In this document: piece by piece, positions 44,764 through 53,653 of the stretch
How the letters are laid out: each line of letters starts with the position of its first letter
How positions within the stretch are numbered: the stretch's first letter is position 1
Source of the DNA: Streptomyces puniciscabiei
GTDB lineage: Bacteria; Actinomycetota; Actinomycetes; Streptomycetales; Streptomycetaceae
Length of the DNA: 64,000 bases
Reading direction: 5' to 3'
Assembly: GCF_006715785.1 (NCBI RefSeq)
Contig: NZ_VFNX01000007.1
Location: forward strand, 1 to 64,000
Made by a program: the position numbers and the translations under genes
Notes under the pieces: generated by a model
Databases searched by the model: none
Seen by the model: only the letters and a program-made list of their open reading frames with translations
Told to the model about the DNA's origin: nothing

Positions 44764-45638
44764 GCGGCATCGACATCCGGCGCATCGGCGGCCGAATAGG
44801 GGCCGAGATCACCGGTATCGACCTGGGCGCCACGATCTCGGATCAGCTGTTCTCCGAGATCAAGAAGGCATTCCTCGACTACAAGGTGCTGTTCTTCCGT
44901 GACCAGGACATCAGTGACGAACAGCAGTTGGCCTTCGCCGGCCGGTTCGGCCCGCTCACCCACCGGCATCCGCTGATGCGGACCGCCGAGCAGAGCCCGC
45001 AGGTCCTCGTCGTGGACGGGGAGGATCAACGCGCCAACCACTGGCACTGCGACATCAGCTTCACCGAGACGCCGTCCCTGGGAACCTCGCTGCGGAGTGT
45101 GGTGCTGCCGCCCTACGGCGGAGACACGCTGGTGGCAAGTGGCGAGGCCGGCTACCGGGATCTCCCCGCCGAGTTGCGGGAGATCGCCGATCGGCTGTGG
45201 GCGGTGCACACCAACCGGGCGGAACAGCCGCGCCTGGGCACCAGGCGTGGTGACGAAGTGCGCCGGGCGTTCCTGGCCAAGCGGTTCGAGACCGCGCACC
45301 CGGTCGTCCGGGTCCACCCGGAGACGGGCGAACCGTCCCTGTTCCTCGGCGGCTTCGCACAGCGACTGGTGGGAATGAGTCTGCGGGAATCGCGGCCGAT
45401 CATCGATGTGCTGCAATCCTACGCACTGCGTCCGGAAAACCAGGTGCGCTGGAACTGGCGGCCGGGGGACGTGCTCATTTTCGACAATCGCTGCACGCAG
45501 CATTACGGCGTCGACGACTACGACGGCCACCGGCGGCTGCTGCACCGGGTCTCGGTCACCGGCGATGTGCCTGTCGGCCTGGACGGCAAACGCAGCTACG
45601 TGATCCATGCCGGCGACGGGGACGAGGAAGGGCAATAG
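44760..45638 (+). CDS. TauD/TfdA-type Fe(II)/2-oxoglutarate dioxygenase
   Basis: 292 aa. The iron site is complete: HxD at His96-Cys-Asp98 in NHWHCDISF, and the distal His in CTQHYGVDDY. The 2-oxoglutarate-binding Arg is in HRRLLHRVSV. The N-terminus (IRRIGGRIGAEITGIDL) is typical of TauD enzymes. It probably hydroxylates, desaturates or epoxidises an amino-acid side chain, the usual role of family members in such clusters. Coupled to the ligase upstream and 2 bp from the aldolase downstream. Confidence 0.92.
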   Translation: MSGIDIRRIGGRIGAEITGIDLGATISDQLFSEIKKAFLDYKVLFFRDQDISDEQQLAFAGRFGPLTHRHPLMRTAEQSPQVLVVDGEDQRANHWHCDISFTETPSLGTSLRSVVLPPYGGDTLVASGEAGYRDLPAELREIADRLWAVHTNRAEQPRLGTRRGDEVRRAFLAKRFETAHPVVRVHPETGEPSLFLGGFAQRLVGMSLRESRPIIDVLQSYALRPENQVRWNWRPGDVLIFDNRCTQHYGVDDYDGHRRLLHRVSVTGDVPVGLDGKRSYVIHAGDGDEEGQ

Positions 45639-45640
45639 AC

Positions 45641-46420
45641 ATGGCGACACCGGATTCGTTCGCCCGGCGGCTTCGCGCCCGCGAGCAGCTTGCCGGTTAC
45701 TGGATCGCGTGTGACAACCCGGTCGCGGTCGAACGCATCGCCCGGCTCGGCTATGACTACATCGGGGTCGACGGGCAGCACGGGGTGCTGTCGCAGCCGG
45801 GCTGGAGCGCCGCGATGATGGCGGTGGACGCGGGACAACGCGCGGCGGGCCTCATCCGGGTTCCCTCCGTGGATCCTGTGGCCATCGGCGCCGCTCTGGA
45901 CACCGGTGCGCGTGGCGTGATCGTGCCCATGGTCGAAACACCGGAGCAGGCCGCGGCGGCGGTGCGGGCCACCAGGCACTGGCCTGCCGGAAGCCGCAGT
46001 CTGGCCGGCCCCGTGCGGGCACAGTTCCGGCTCGGTGACGTCCCGGCCGAGATCGACGAGGGCGTGGTCTGCATCGTCATGATCGAGACGAAGGCCGCCC
46101 TGGACAACCTGGAGAAGATCTGCGCGACTCCGGGCCTGGACGCCGTCTACCTGGGACCGGCCGACCTGTCCGTGGCTCTGGGCGGACGGTACTTCGGTGA
46201 TCCCGCGGTGCAGCCGGCGCTGCTGGAAGCGACGACCGCCATCGCCGAAGCCGCACGACACGCGGGTATCGCAAGCGGCATCCACTGCCTGGACGGGGAG
46301 AGCGCGGCCCGCTGGCTGTCGGACGGTTACACCTTCGCCACCATTTCCAGCGATATCACCCACCTGGAACAGGTCGCGGCCGCGCACCTGGCAGCGGCCC
46401 GGGGGGCGGGAGTCTCATGA
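45641..46420 (+). CDS. HpcH/HpaI-family aldolase
   Basis: 259 aa, a complete class II (metal-dependent) HpcH aldolase fold. General-base region YIGVDGQHGVLS; substrate Arg in AAGLIRVPS; GARGVIVPMVETPEQA; metal ligands in VMIETKAALDN and AVYLGPADLS. The family cleaves or forms C-C bonds of 2-keto-acid aldols, such as pyruvate plus an aldehyde. In a biosynthetic operon, aldol formation that builds or removes a carbon fragment is plausible. Its stop overlaps the start of the next gene (ATGA). Confidence 0.9.
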   Translation: MATPDSFARRLRAREQLAGYWIACDNPVAVERIARLGYDYIGVDGQHGVLSQPGWSAAMMAVDAGQRAAGLIRVPSVDPVAIGAALDTGARGVIVPMVETPEQAAAAVRATRHWPAGSRSLAGPVRAQFRLGDVPAEIDEGVVCIVMIETKAALDNLEKICATPGLDAVYLGPADLSVALGGRYFGDPAVQPALLEATTAIAEAARHAGIASGIHCLDGESAARWLSDGYTFATISSDITHLEQVAAAHLAAARGAGVS

Positions 46421-47343
46421 GCCCGGAAGGCCGGATCTACCAGTCCATGGAGGAACTGGTCGGCGGCACTCCCCTGCTGCGGTATCGGCTGCCGGGTGTC
46501 CCGGCCGGTGCGCGGACCCTGGCGAAGCTCGAGATGCTGAACCCGCTCGCCAACGTCAAGGACCGGGCGGTGCTCTACATGTTCCGTGCCGCCCAGCAGT
46601 CGGGGGAGCTGCCGCCAGGGGGGACGGTCATCGAGTGCTCGTCCGGGAGCACCGGCATCTCCCTTGCCGCGCTGTGCCTCCTGCATGGCCACCGCTGCAT
46701 CATCGTCATGCCGGACAACGCCACGGTGGAACGGCAGCTGATCCTGCGCAAGCTGGGGGCTGAGATCAAGTTCGTGCCCCATGGCGACGGATTGCCGGCC
46801 GCATGGGAATACGCGGAGCGGCTGCAGAAGTCCATACCCGGCTCCTGGCTGCCGCACCAGGACACCAACCCCGCCAATGTGCTGGCGCATTATGAGACCA
46901 CCGGCCCCGAGCTGTGGCGGGATACCGCGGGCGACATTGATGTGCTGGTCTGCGGCGTCGGCACGGGCGGGACGCTGACCGGGGTCGCACGTTTCCTCAA
47001 GGAACGACGCGATGTCCATGTGGTCGCGGTCGAGCCCACCAGGTCCGCCGTCCTTTCGGGAGGCGAAGCGGGACCCCATTGCATCCCCGGAATCGGGGCG
47101 GGGTACGTCTCGGAAATCATGGACGTTTCGCTCATCGACGAGGTGATCGCGGTGTCGGACGACGACGCGGCCACCACGAGCCGGGAGATCACCCAGGCCA
47201 CCGGACTGCTCGCCGGCATATCGTCGGGGGCGGCGGCACATGCCGCCCGTATCGTGTCCAGGCAGCCGCAATGGTCTGAGGCGACGATCGTCTCGGTGTT
47301 TCCCGATTCCGGTGAACGCTATCTCTCGGTCGGGGCGGATTAG
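46417..47343 (+). CDS. PLP-dependent CysK-like enzyme, no. 2
   Basis: 308 aa. LVGGTPLLRYRL, Schiff-base Lys in NPLANVKDRAVLYM, substrate loop CSSGSTGISLA, phosphate cup GVGTGGTL, C-terminal ISSGAAAHAA and FPDSGERYLS. This is nearer to cysteine synthase/cystathionine beta-synthase than enzyme no. 1, with SSGSTG in place of TSGNTG. The nucleophile could be sulfide, a thiol or a nitrogen nucleophile. Having two such enzymes in one operon, plus a serine acetyltransferase nearby, argues for a beta-substituted alanine building block. Last gene of the operon. Confidence 0.9.
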   Translation: MSPEGRIYQSMEELVGGTPLLRYRLPGVPAGARTLAKLEMLNPLANVKDRAVLYMFRAAQQSGELPPGGTVIECSSGSTGISLAALCLLHGHRCIIVMPDNATVERQLILRKLGAEIKFVPHGDGLPAAWEYAERLQKSIPGSWLPHQDTNPANVLAHYETTGPELWRDTAGDIDVLVCGVGTGGTLTGVARFLKERRDVHVVAVEPTRSAVLSGGEAGPHCIPGIGAGYVSEIMDVSLIDEVIAVSDDDAATTSREITQATGLLAGISSGAAAHAARIVSRQPQWSEATIVSVFPDSGERYLSVGAD

Positions 47344-47867
47344 GACGGGTGCAGTTCCCTTGCGGTGAAGGCCGGGGGAACGCTGCGGTGGCGTGAGGGG
47401 AATCGAGTCCGCCCTCTCCGAGAGCGTCCGGGCCCGTTTCGTTGGTCCTGTCCGGCACCCACAGCCGGCCGATCACCTGGCCGCCCGCCGGTCACCGCGG
47501 CCGGCAGGCGCGCGGCATACCGGCCGGCCCACCGGGGCAGACGCGCCGAACAACCCGGCGGATCGTCGCTGTCCCCGGCGCGGTCCGCACGGCGAACGCC
47601 GGGGCGGTGCGGGGCCCGGGCCGGGTGCGGATCCGGCGGGCCGAGCGGCCGGTTCCTCCAGCCCCAGCCGGTCTCGGCCCTCCGATCGCGGCGACTTGAT
47701 CAGGCAGACGACGGCGGGCCGGCGGCACTTCGAAGCTCCGGTGCTCCGGGGCGACTTGTCGAGGTCACCCGGTCACCGGAGCTTCATTGCGCTGGTGCCG
47801 AGACGCCGCTGTGACCAGGGTCAGGAGGTGGGCGGTCCCGGGTCTGCGCGTCCGGTGGTCGCCTGCA
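47344..47867. other. gene-free convergent gap with an inverted repeat
   Basis: No supported gene. The perfect 12-bp inverted repeat GAAGCTCCGGTG (47732-47743) and its complement (47774-47785), with a 30-nt loop, lies between convergent operons and may act as a bidirectional terminator, or may be the scar of a lost element. Confidence 0.45.
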
Positions 47868-49208
47868 TCAGTCCGCTGTGGCCATGGCGACGGCGGACTC
47901 ACCGTGGGCCGGATGACGCTGAGGACGGTCCGGGAGGGCAATACGTGCGGGCCGCACCACGCCGTCCTCACCTCGCACCTGGATCCGGATGGTGTCCCGC
48001 AGGACCTCCTCGGCACGGCGGACCGCCATGTCGCCGGTAGCCGCAGCAGCGGCCACCAGCCCCAGACGGTCCCAGGAATCCTCGACCGCGCGGACCGTGT
48101 CGCCCGGCTTCACCCACATCTGGGCCGCCAGGACACCCGGCTCCGCTCGCGCATCCTCTACCCCTGTTATCGATTCCACCTGTCCCGGGCCGCTGACCAG
48201 GAATCGAACGGCGGCGGCGCCACGCGCCCGCGGCGGCCGGGAAATTTCGGGCACCAGCCTGAACGGCCAGCCGAGCGCGTAGGTTTCCAGATCGATTCCG
48301 TAGGCACCGCGCACGAGTTGGTTGATGGCGCCGCCACCGAAACGGTTGTGCGACTCTATGACCACCGGCCCCCGCTCACCGAGCCTGAACTCGGTGTGCG
48401 CGGGCCCGTCCCGCAGCTCCATGGCATCGAGGAAACGACTCACGGCGTCCAGCACGCCGGCCTGGGCGGCGTCATCCAGCCGGGTGGGCATGACGTGGGA
48501 GAAAGCCGCGAAACTGTCGGCGGCGAGCTGCGTCTCGGTGATTCCGATCAGCACATGACGGCCGTCGAAGCTGAAGGATTCCGCGCTGAATTGAGGTCCG
48601 TCGACATATTCTTCCATCATGAAGCCATCAACGGAGAACGGCATGGTCGTACGGGCCATGGGATGCCCGCTCAGCGCACTCACCGTGTGCCATGCCGTGT
48701 CCGCCGCTTCAGGGCCGGTGACCAGGGACACCCCGTAACTTCCCGTGCCGTTCGTCGGCTTGATGACGAACGGATAGCCGTGTTCGTCGGCGAACTCGTC
48801 GAGGTCACGTCGCTTCGCCAGCGGCGCCGCGGCGGCGGTGGCCGCTCCGTTGCCGGCCGCGACCAGGCGACGGCGCATGGCCAGTTTGTCCCTGAAGCGC
48901 CTGGCCGCCTCGAGCCCCGTGCCGCCCAGGCCGAAGAGATCATTGAGCAGGCCCGCGCCTTCCAGGCCGGGCTCCGTGAGGGAGACAACGGCGGTGAATC
49001 CCGTTGTCTTCCACAGCTCACGGGCCGCTGTTTCCAGCGCGGTCAGATCCGTGTAGTCCACGGCCCGGACGACGTCGGCCAGTTCGCACGGCGCCTCCGC
49101 AAGTTTCTGGGGATGCTGGAGCACGAGGACGCGCAGGCCCAGGTCCTTCGCCTTTCTCACCGTACCTTCAGTGGCGCCGACGAGGAGCACCGTCGAATCC
49201 GCTTGCAC
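47868..49208 (-). CDS. ATP-grasp carboxylate-amine ligase, no. 3
   Basis: 446 aa from GTG 49208 (GGAGG four bases upstream). N-terminal pre-ATP-grasp fold (STVLLVGATEGTVRKAKDLG), FVIKPTNGTGSYGVSLV, MMEEYVDGPQFSAESFSF, and AHTEFRLGERGPVVIESHNR followed by FGGGAINQLV. The family ExNxR motif reads ESHNR. Distinct in sequence from the other two ligases, so probably a different substrate pair. Last gene of the minus-strand operon after the acetyltransferase and monooxygenase. The product would be an amide, peptide or, by intramolecular attack, a lactam or isoxazolidinone-like ring. Confidence 0.88.
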   Translation of the reverse strand: MQADSTVLLVGATEGTVRKAKDLGLRVLVLQHPQKLAEAPCELADVVRAVDYTDLTALETAARELWKTTGFTAVVSLTEPGLEGAGLLNDLFGLGGTGLEAARRFRDKLAMRRRLVAAGNGAATAAAAPLAKRRDLDEFADEHGYPFVIKPTNGTGSYGVSLVTGPEAADTAWHTVSALSGHPMARTTMPFSVDGFMMEEYVDGPQFSAESFSFDGRHVLIGITETQLAADSFAAFSHVMPTRLDDAAQAGVLDAVSRFLDAMELRDGPAHTEFRLGERGPVVIESHNRFGGGAINQLVRGAYGIDLETYALGWPFRLVPEISRPPRARGAAAVRFLVSGPGQVESITGVEDARAEPGVLAAQMWVKPGDTVRAVEDSWDRLGLVAAAAATGDMAVRRAEEVLRDTIRIQVRGEDGVVRPARIALPDRPQRHPAHGESAVAMATAD

Positions 49209-49263
49209 GCTTCCTCCGCTTTTTCCGGGGCGAGGACGAGATGGCGAGGGACAGGCCGGCCGA

Positions 49264-49977
49264 TCAGGGCATCCACGCTATTTTGGGCAGTGCGTCATGC
49301 GATGTGCGTAATGCTTTTTCAGGTAGCACATGGGTGTCATCGGGTATGTCCGTGAGGACGACGGCTTGTGCCCCGATGACCGCTCTGTGGCCGATGTTCA
49401 CCGGTCCGAGTACGGTGGCGCCGGCACCGAGCACGCAACCGCTGCCGACCACCGGGTGCCGCCGTTCTCCGGGCAGCCTGCGGTTGTCCCGCCGCCAGCC
49501 GACCGCTCCGAGGGTGACCTGGTGATAGATGGTGACGTCATCGCCCACCACTGCTGTCTCGCCGATGACAACGGCCGCACCGTGATCGATGAATACTCTG
49601 CGGCCCAGCGTGGCACCCGGATGGATCTCCGTACCGGTGAGCGCCCGGGCACCTGCCATCAGGGCACGCGCGGTCAGCCGGGAGCCTCGCTTGTGGAGCA
49701 GGTGCGCCACGCGGTGGACGCACAGGGCGGGCAGTGCCGGATGCAGCAGGGCTTCCGCGACCGTTCGTATGGACGGGTCACGCTCGACAATGGTGCGGAT
49801 GTCCTCGATGAAAAGCCGGATCAGGTCCGCCGGTCCGTACCGCTCCGGCGGGTCGGGCTCCCGGGTCGGTTCCTGCCGCCCGCGTTCGGCCAGGAGCCTG
49901 GTGGACAGGACATTCCCCGCCGGTGAGTCGGCATCGTGCCGGGACGGATCTCGGCTGGATCGTCGTCGCCTGTTCAT
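49264..49977 (-). CDS. serine O-acetyltransferase (CysE/EpsC type)
   Basis: 237 aa from ATG 49977 (GGGAGGAC upstream). The left-handed parallel beta-helix is clear: TGTEIHPGATLGRRVFIDHG, VVIGETAVVGDDVTIYHQVT, then GSGCVLGAGATVLGPVNIGH. The catalytic Asp-His (FIDHG) and second His (YHQVTLG) of CysE are present. An extra ~45-residue polar N-terminus precedes the helical domain (RLFIEDIRTIVERDPS). It makes O-acetyl-L-serine from serine and acetyl-CoA, the usual donor for CysK-type enzymes. A cluster-located copy implies a dedicated supply for the two CysK-like enzymes. Confidence 0.92.
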   Translation of the reverse strand: MNRRRRSSRDPSRHDADSPAGNVLSTRLLAERGRQEPTREPDPPERYGPADLIRLFIEDIRTIVERDPSIRTVAEALLHPALPALCVHRVAHLLHKRGSRLTARALMAGARALTGTEIHPGATLGRRVFIDHGAAVVIGETAVVGDDVTIYHQVTLGAVGWRRDNRRLPGERRHPVVGSGCVLGAGATVLGPVNIGHRAVIGAQAVVLTDIPDDTHVLPEKALRTSHDALPKIAWMP

Positions 49978-50016
49978 CGTGTCCTCCCGGCCGTGTGTCT
50001 GGAAACGTCGACGGGG

Positions 50017-51222
50017 TTACGCCGCAAGAGCGGGGACGGCCCACCGAGTGACCTCGTGGAGCGCTGCGTCCTTGCGCCCGCGCAGGCTCATGGCGGTATT
50101 GCGTACGAGCGACCGGACCGTGCCCGTTCCCTGGTCCAGCAGACCCTGGCGGCGGGAGAGGAGCACCACCCGAGTGGTGCGTTCCACGCGCTGCCGCTGG
50201 TACGCGCGAAGCGCGGTACCGAAGTCGCCGCGACCGCCGTTCACGACGTGCGTGCGCAGTTCCGAGGCGAGGACGACGGCGTCTTCGAGCGCCATGTTCG
50301 CCGCTTGTCCGAGGGCCGGGGCCATGGGATGCGCCGCGTCGCCGAGCAGGACCACGCGGCCGTCCACCCACCGCGATACGGGGTCACGGTCGTGGACGTC
50401 CGTGACCGCGACATCGGCGGGGTCGCTGCCGGTGATCAGCCGCACGATCGGGTCGGGCCATCCGGCGATCAGCTCCGCCAACCGTCGTTGCGCCGCCTCC
50501 GGGCCGAGCTGCCGCCAGGTTCCGGGAGGAGCGGTGATCTTGGCCGTCCAGTACAGCGTGCCATCGGCGACCGGAGCGGCGAATATCTGCACGCCGTTGC
50601 CGTTGGCCACGAAGCCCTGGGGCCATGGCCAGTTGCCCGGCGTGTGGCTGCGTACCGATGTGTAGCCGCAGTACCGGGGCGGTCCGTCCGCGAGCATCCG
50701 CTCGCGCACCGACGACCAGATCCCGTCCGCGGCCACCAGCAGGTCCGCGGTGTGGGTGCTGCCGTCGGACAGGTGCACGGAGATCGGGCCGCGATCCGTC
50801 GTCGTGTAGTCGGACACCACCGTGCCCATCCGGACCTCGGCACCGGCGGAGGAGACGGCGGCGATCAGCGATTCCTGTGCGGCCGTGCGCAGGATGGAGA
50901 TCGGCGGGGTTCCGTCGGGCCAGCCCAGTCGGCCGATCTTCTCTCGCGCGAGGATCCGGCCGGAGGCGCTGAGCAGCAGCCGCTCCTCCTCCGGCCCTAT
51001 CACGTGCCCGGATTCGCGGATGCGCCGGCCGAGCCGACGGCTGATGGCGTCCGCGGCGGCAACGCCGTTCGGGTAGAGCATCAGGCCCGAGCCCGCGGGC
51101 TCGAAGCTCTGTGCGCGTTCGACGACCGTCACCTCGAGGCCACAACGTGCGAGTGCGGCCGCTGCGGCCAGGCCGCCGATGCCGCCACCCACGACGGTCG
51201 CGGTGAATCGCTTGGCCGTCAT
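50017..51222 (-). CDS. FAD-dependent monooxygenase (aromatic-hydroxylase fold)
   Basis: 401 aa. Dinucleotide-binding motif VVGGGIGGLAAAAALARCG, the DG motif LLVAADGIWSSVR, and the GD/FAD-ribityl motif GRVVLLGDAAHPMAPALGQA followed by ANMALEDAVVLA. Class A flavoprotein monooxygenase of the PHBH/salicylate-hydroxylase type, NAD(P)H-dependent and soluble. Substrates in this family are usually aromatic or enolic. First gene of the minus operon; 39 bp separate it from the acetyltransferase. Confidence 0.92.
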   Translation of the reverse strand: MTAKRFTATVVGGGIGGLAAAAALARCGLEVTVVERAQSFEPAGSGLMLYPNGVAAADAISRRLGRRIRESGHVIGPEEERLLLSASGRILAREKIGRLGWPDGTPPISILRTAAQESLIAAVSSAGAEVRMGTVVSDYTTTDRGPISVHLSDGSTHTADLLVAADGIWSSVRERMLADGPPRYCGYTSVRSHTPGNWPWPQGFVANGNGVQIFAAPVADGTLYWTAKITAPPGTWRQLGPEAAQRRLAELIAGWPDPIVRLITGSDPADVAVTDVHDRDPVSRWVDGRVVLLGDAAHPMAPALGQAANMALEDAVVLASELRTHVVNGGRGDFGTALRAYQRQRVERTTRVVLLSRRQGLLDQGTGTVRSLVRNTAMSLRGRKDAALHEVTRWAVPALAA

Positions 51223-51704
51223 GGCCGCACCGCCAGGCCCGCCGGATTGTCGGTGCTCCTGTAAGACATGACTACAAGGGTGTTCGATCCGGGCCGTTCA
51301 TCCATCTCTGATATTGCTCAGCCGCATGGCGCACGCGAGGTGGCGGAGACACGCGCCTTCCGCAAGCGCGATCGTCGAGCCAACTCAGCGGCGCGGGCTG
51401 CGACGTCGGCGACGAGCAGGTCCCCGAGGACGGTCGCCGCCGACCGTGCCGGTACGGGGGCCTTGAGTGCCGGGCCGGACCAGCGCGGCCGGGGCCCGCG
51501 GCTCCTCCGCCTCGGCGAGCGCCCAGAACTCGCACGTCCCCACGCCTCCCTCCGCCCCCGCCCCGCGCCCTGCGCCGAGTCCAGGAGGAAGGTGATCGGG
51601 GGGCGGGATCAGGCCCACGGTCAGCAGGGCGCCGGTGGCCGGCCGAACCGGACGAGGCCCGGCAGGCCTTGTGGGCGTTGCCGGACCCGGGCGCCGGGAA
51701 GTAC
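51223..51704. other. gap between the two biosynthetic blocks
   Basis: No supported gene. Minus frames read through from the ketosynthase region with arginine/proline-rich products (a short VGTCEFWALAEAEEP segment near 51530 is the only protein-like text). It must hold the promoter of the monooxygenase operon. No hairpin was recognised. Confidence 0.35.
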
Positions 51705-52943
51705 TCAGGCGGGCTCGGGTGCGCTGAACACCGCGACGCAGTTCTGGCCGCCGAACCCGAAGGCGTTCGCCATCGCCGTCCGCACGGGCATCCGCCGGGC
51801 GACGTTGGCCACATGGTCCAGGTCGCACTCGGGGTCGGGCGAGTCCAGATTGATCGTGGGCGGCACGACGCCGTCACGGATGGCCATGGCGCACACCATC
51901 GCGCCCAGGGCGCCCGCGCCGCCGAGCAGATGGCCGACGCTCGACTTCGGGCTGCTCACGGCCACCCGGTCCGCCGCCGCGCCGAGCGCCGCGCGGATGG
52001 CCGCGGACTCGGTGCGGTCGTTGGCCTTGGTGGACGTGCCGTGGGCGCAGATGTAATCGAGGTCCTCGGGCGCGATCCCGGCCCGCTGGACGGCGGTGCT
52101 GATCGCGGCCGAGGCGTACTCGCCCTCCGGGTGCGGGGCGGTGACGTGGAAGGCGTCGCAGGTCAACGCGCCACCGCTGACGGCGGCGTACGGGGTGGCC
52201 CCGCGTCGGCGGGCGTGCTCGGCGGACTCCAGGACCATGATCACCGCCCCCTCGCCCAGCACGAAGCCCTCCCGGTCGACGTCGAAGGGACGGCTCGCCC
52301 GGGTGGGGTCGTCGTTGCGCCGGGAGAGCGCACCCAGGGTGGACAGACCGTTCATGAACGACCGTGTGATCTGCGCGTCGGTGCCGCCGCAGACCACCAC
52401 GTCCGCCTCACCGGACAGGATCAGGCGCCGCGCGTCCAGCAGCGCGTACAGGCCGCTCGCACAGGCCAGCGCGTTGGCGTTGACGGGGCCGTGGATGCCG
52501 AGGTCGATCGCCACCTCGCAACTGGGCATGTTCGTCAGCGAGTAGGGCACGAAGTAGGAGCTCGGCTCCCGGCCGTCGACCAGCAGCCGGGTGGCCGCCT
52601 CGATGGTGTCGAAGCCCGCCGCCCCGGCGTTCACCACGACCGACACCCGGTCCCGGTTGTCGTCGTCGATGTCGAGCTTCGCGTCGGCCACCGCCTCGCG
52701 CGCCGCCACGACGGCGAACGCCGTGAACCGGGAGATGCGCCGGGTGCGTTTGGCGTCAAAATGCTCGGAAGGCCGGAACGACTTCACTTCGCCGGCGATC
52801 CGGGTGTCCAGTCCCGTGGGATCGAAAACGGTGATGGGCGCGATGCCCGACCGGCCCGCCACGATCGCTTCCCAGCTGCTCTCCCGGTCATTTCCGACCG
52901 GCGTCAGCGCGCCTATGCCTGTGATTACGACGTCATCATGCAT
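51705..52943 (-). CDS. beta-ketoacyl-ACP synthase II (FabF-like) ketosynthase
   Basis: 412 aa from ATG 52943 (MHDDVVITGIGALTPVGNDR); no strong ribosome site is visible. The Cys-His-His triad is intact: Cys161 in NALACASGLYALL, His in ICAHGTSTKAND, His in SSVGHLLGGAGALG. It is a full decarboxylating condensing enzyme, not a chain-length factor. It is divergent from the ACP gene at 53376 with a 432-bp gap. With the second ketosynthase at 63007 it brackets the fatty-acid/polyketide block. Confidence 0.92.
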   Translation of the reverse strand: MHDDVVITGIGALTPVGNDRESSWEAIVAGRSGIAPITVFDPTGLDTRIAGEVKSFRPSEHFDAKRTRRISRFTAFAVVAAREAVADAKLDIDDDNRDRVSVVVNAGAAGFDTIEAATRLLVDGREPSSYFVPYSLTNMPSCEVAIDLGIHGPVNANALACASGLYALLDARRLILSGEADVVVCGGTDAQITRSFMNGLSTLGALSRRNDDPTRASRPFDVDREGFVLGEGAVIMVLESAEHARRRGATPYAAVSGGALTCDAFHVTAPHPEGEYASAAISTAVQRAGIAPEDLDYICAHGTSTKANDRTESAAIRAALGAAADRVAVSSPKSSVGHLLGGAGALGAMVCAMAIRDGVVPPTINLDSPDPECDLDHVANVARRMPVRTAMANAFGFGGQNCVAVFSAPEPA

Positions 52944-53375
52944 TGCACCGACAATACGCGGGCCGATCGACGCGGGCAATACTCTTCCAACGGGCATCCT
53001 CCGGGCCGCAGGACCGAATCTGGACACCGTGGCGAGCCGGTGCGACAGTGGGAAATCGCACAGATCAAGAAAAGACCTGCGCCTTGCCACAACCGCCGCC
53101 TTCCGGGCCTTTCTCGATGCCCGTCAGGGCCTGCCCGAACCCTGGACACGGCGATGTTGATGCAGGTCAGAGCCTCCTTCAACGGCTACGGAACGGAATC
53201 GGCTCCACGCGTTTCCACCCCTCCGACCGTCAGCGAAATTCCAGTTTTCTTTGCGAATTCATCAAGGATGCTTCCAGTACCTTTCAAGGATTTATCGAGT
53301 GCGACTGCAGAGAGTGTGAAAGCGCACCCACATCGCCTGCGGCTCGCTTTCCGCGCAACCCTGAGGAGTAACTCC
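52944..53375. promoter_or_regulatory. 432-bp divergent regulatory gap between ketosynthase and ACP
   Basis: No gene is supported here. GC content is lower than in the neighbours (AT-rich text around 53220-53300), which fits a promoter region serving both directions. SARP sites (paired TCGAG-like heptamers) were looked for and not clearly found. Confidence 0.4.
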
Positions 53376-53633
53376 ATGTCCCAGTCCACTGAGGTGACCG
53401 CGGAGTCCGTGCACGGGCTGATCCGCACCGAACTCATCGCCCTCGGAATTCCGGAGGAGGACACCTCCGCGGAGACCGTCATCGACACGCTGGAGATCGA
53501 CTCGCTCGACCTCGCCGACCTGCTGGTCACGGTGCAACGTGAGTACGGCGTGAACATCCGGCGCGCCGACCTGGCCGGGGTCACCGTCGGCGGGCTGGTG
53601 GACCGCGTCCTCGCCGGCGCCGACGGCCGCTGA
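53376..53633 (+). CDS. acyl carrier protein, no. 1
   Basis: 85 aa from ATG 53376, with GAGGAG upstream. Four-helix carrier fold with phosphopantetheine Ser43 in LEIDSLDLADLLVTVQ. The rest is standard: acidic helix II, EYGVNIRRADLAGVTVGGLV helix IV. The E-I-D-S-L motif is typical of type II FAS/PKS carriers. Followed 20 bp later by a PPTase gene that should activate it. Confidence 0.92.
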   Translation: MSQSTEVTAESVHGLIRTELIALGIPEEDTSAETVIDTLEIDSLDLADLLVTVQREYGVNIRRADLAGVTVGGLVDRVLAGADGR

Positions 53634-53653
53634 CGGCGACCCGCGCCGCGAAG

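Noticed and set aside
47732..47785. 12-bp inverted repeat considered as insertion-sequence ends
   Set aside because: The 30-bp interior cannot hold an element and no target duplication was seen; kept only as a possible terminator or scar.
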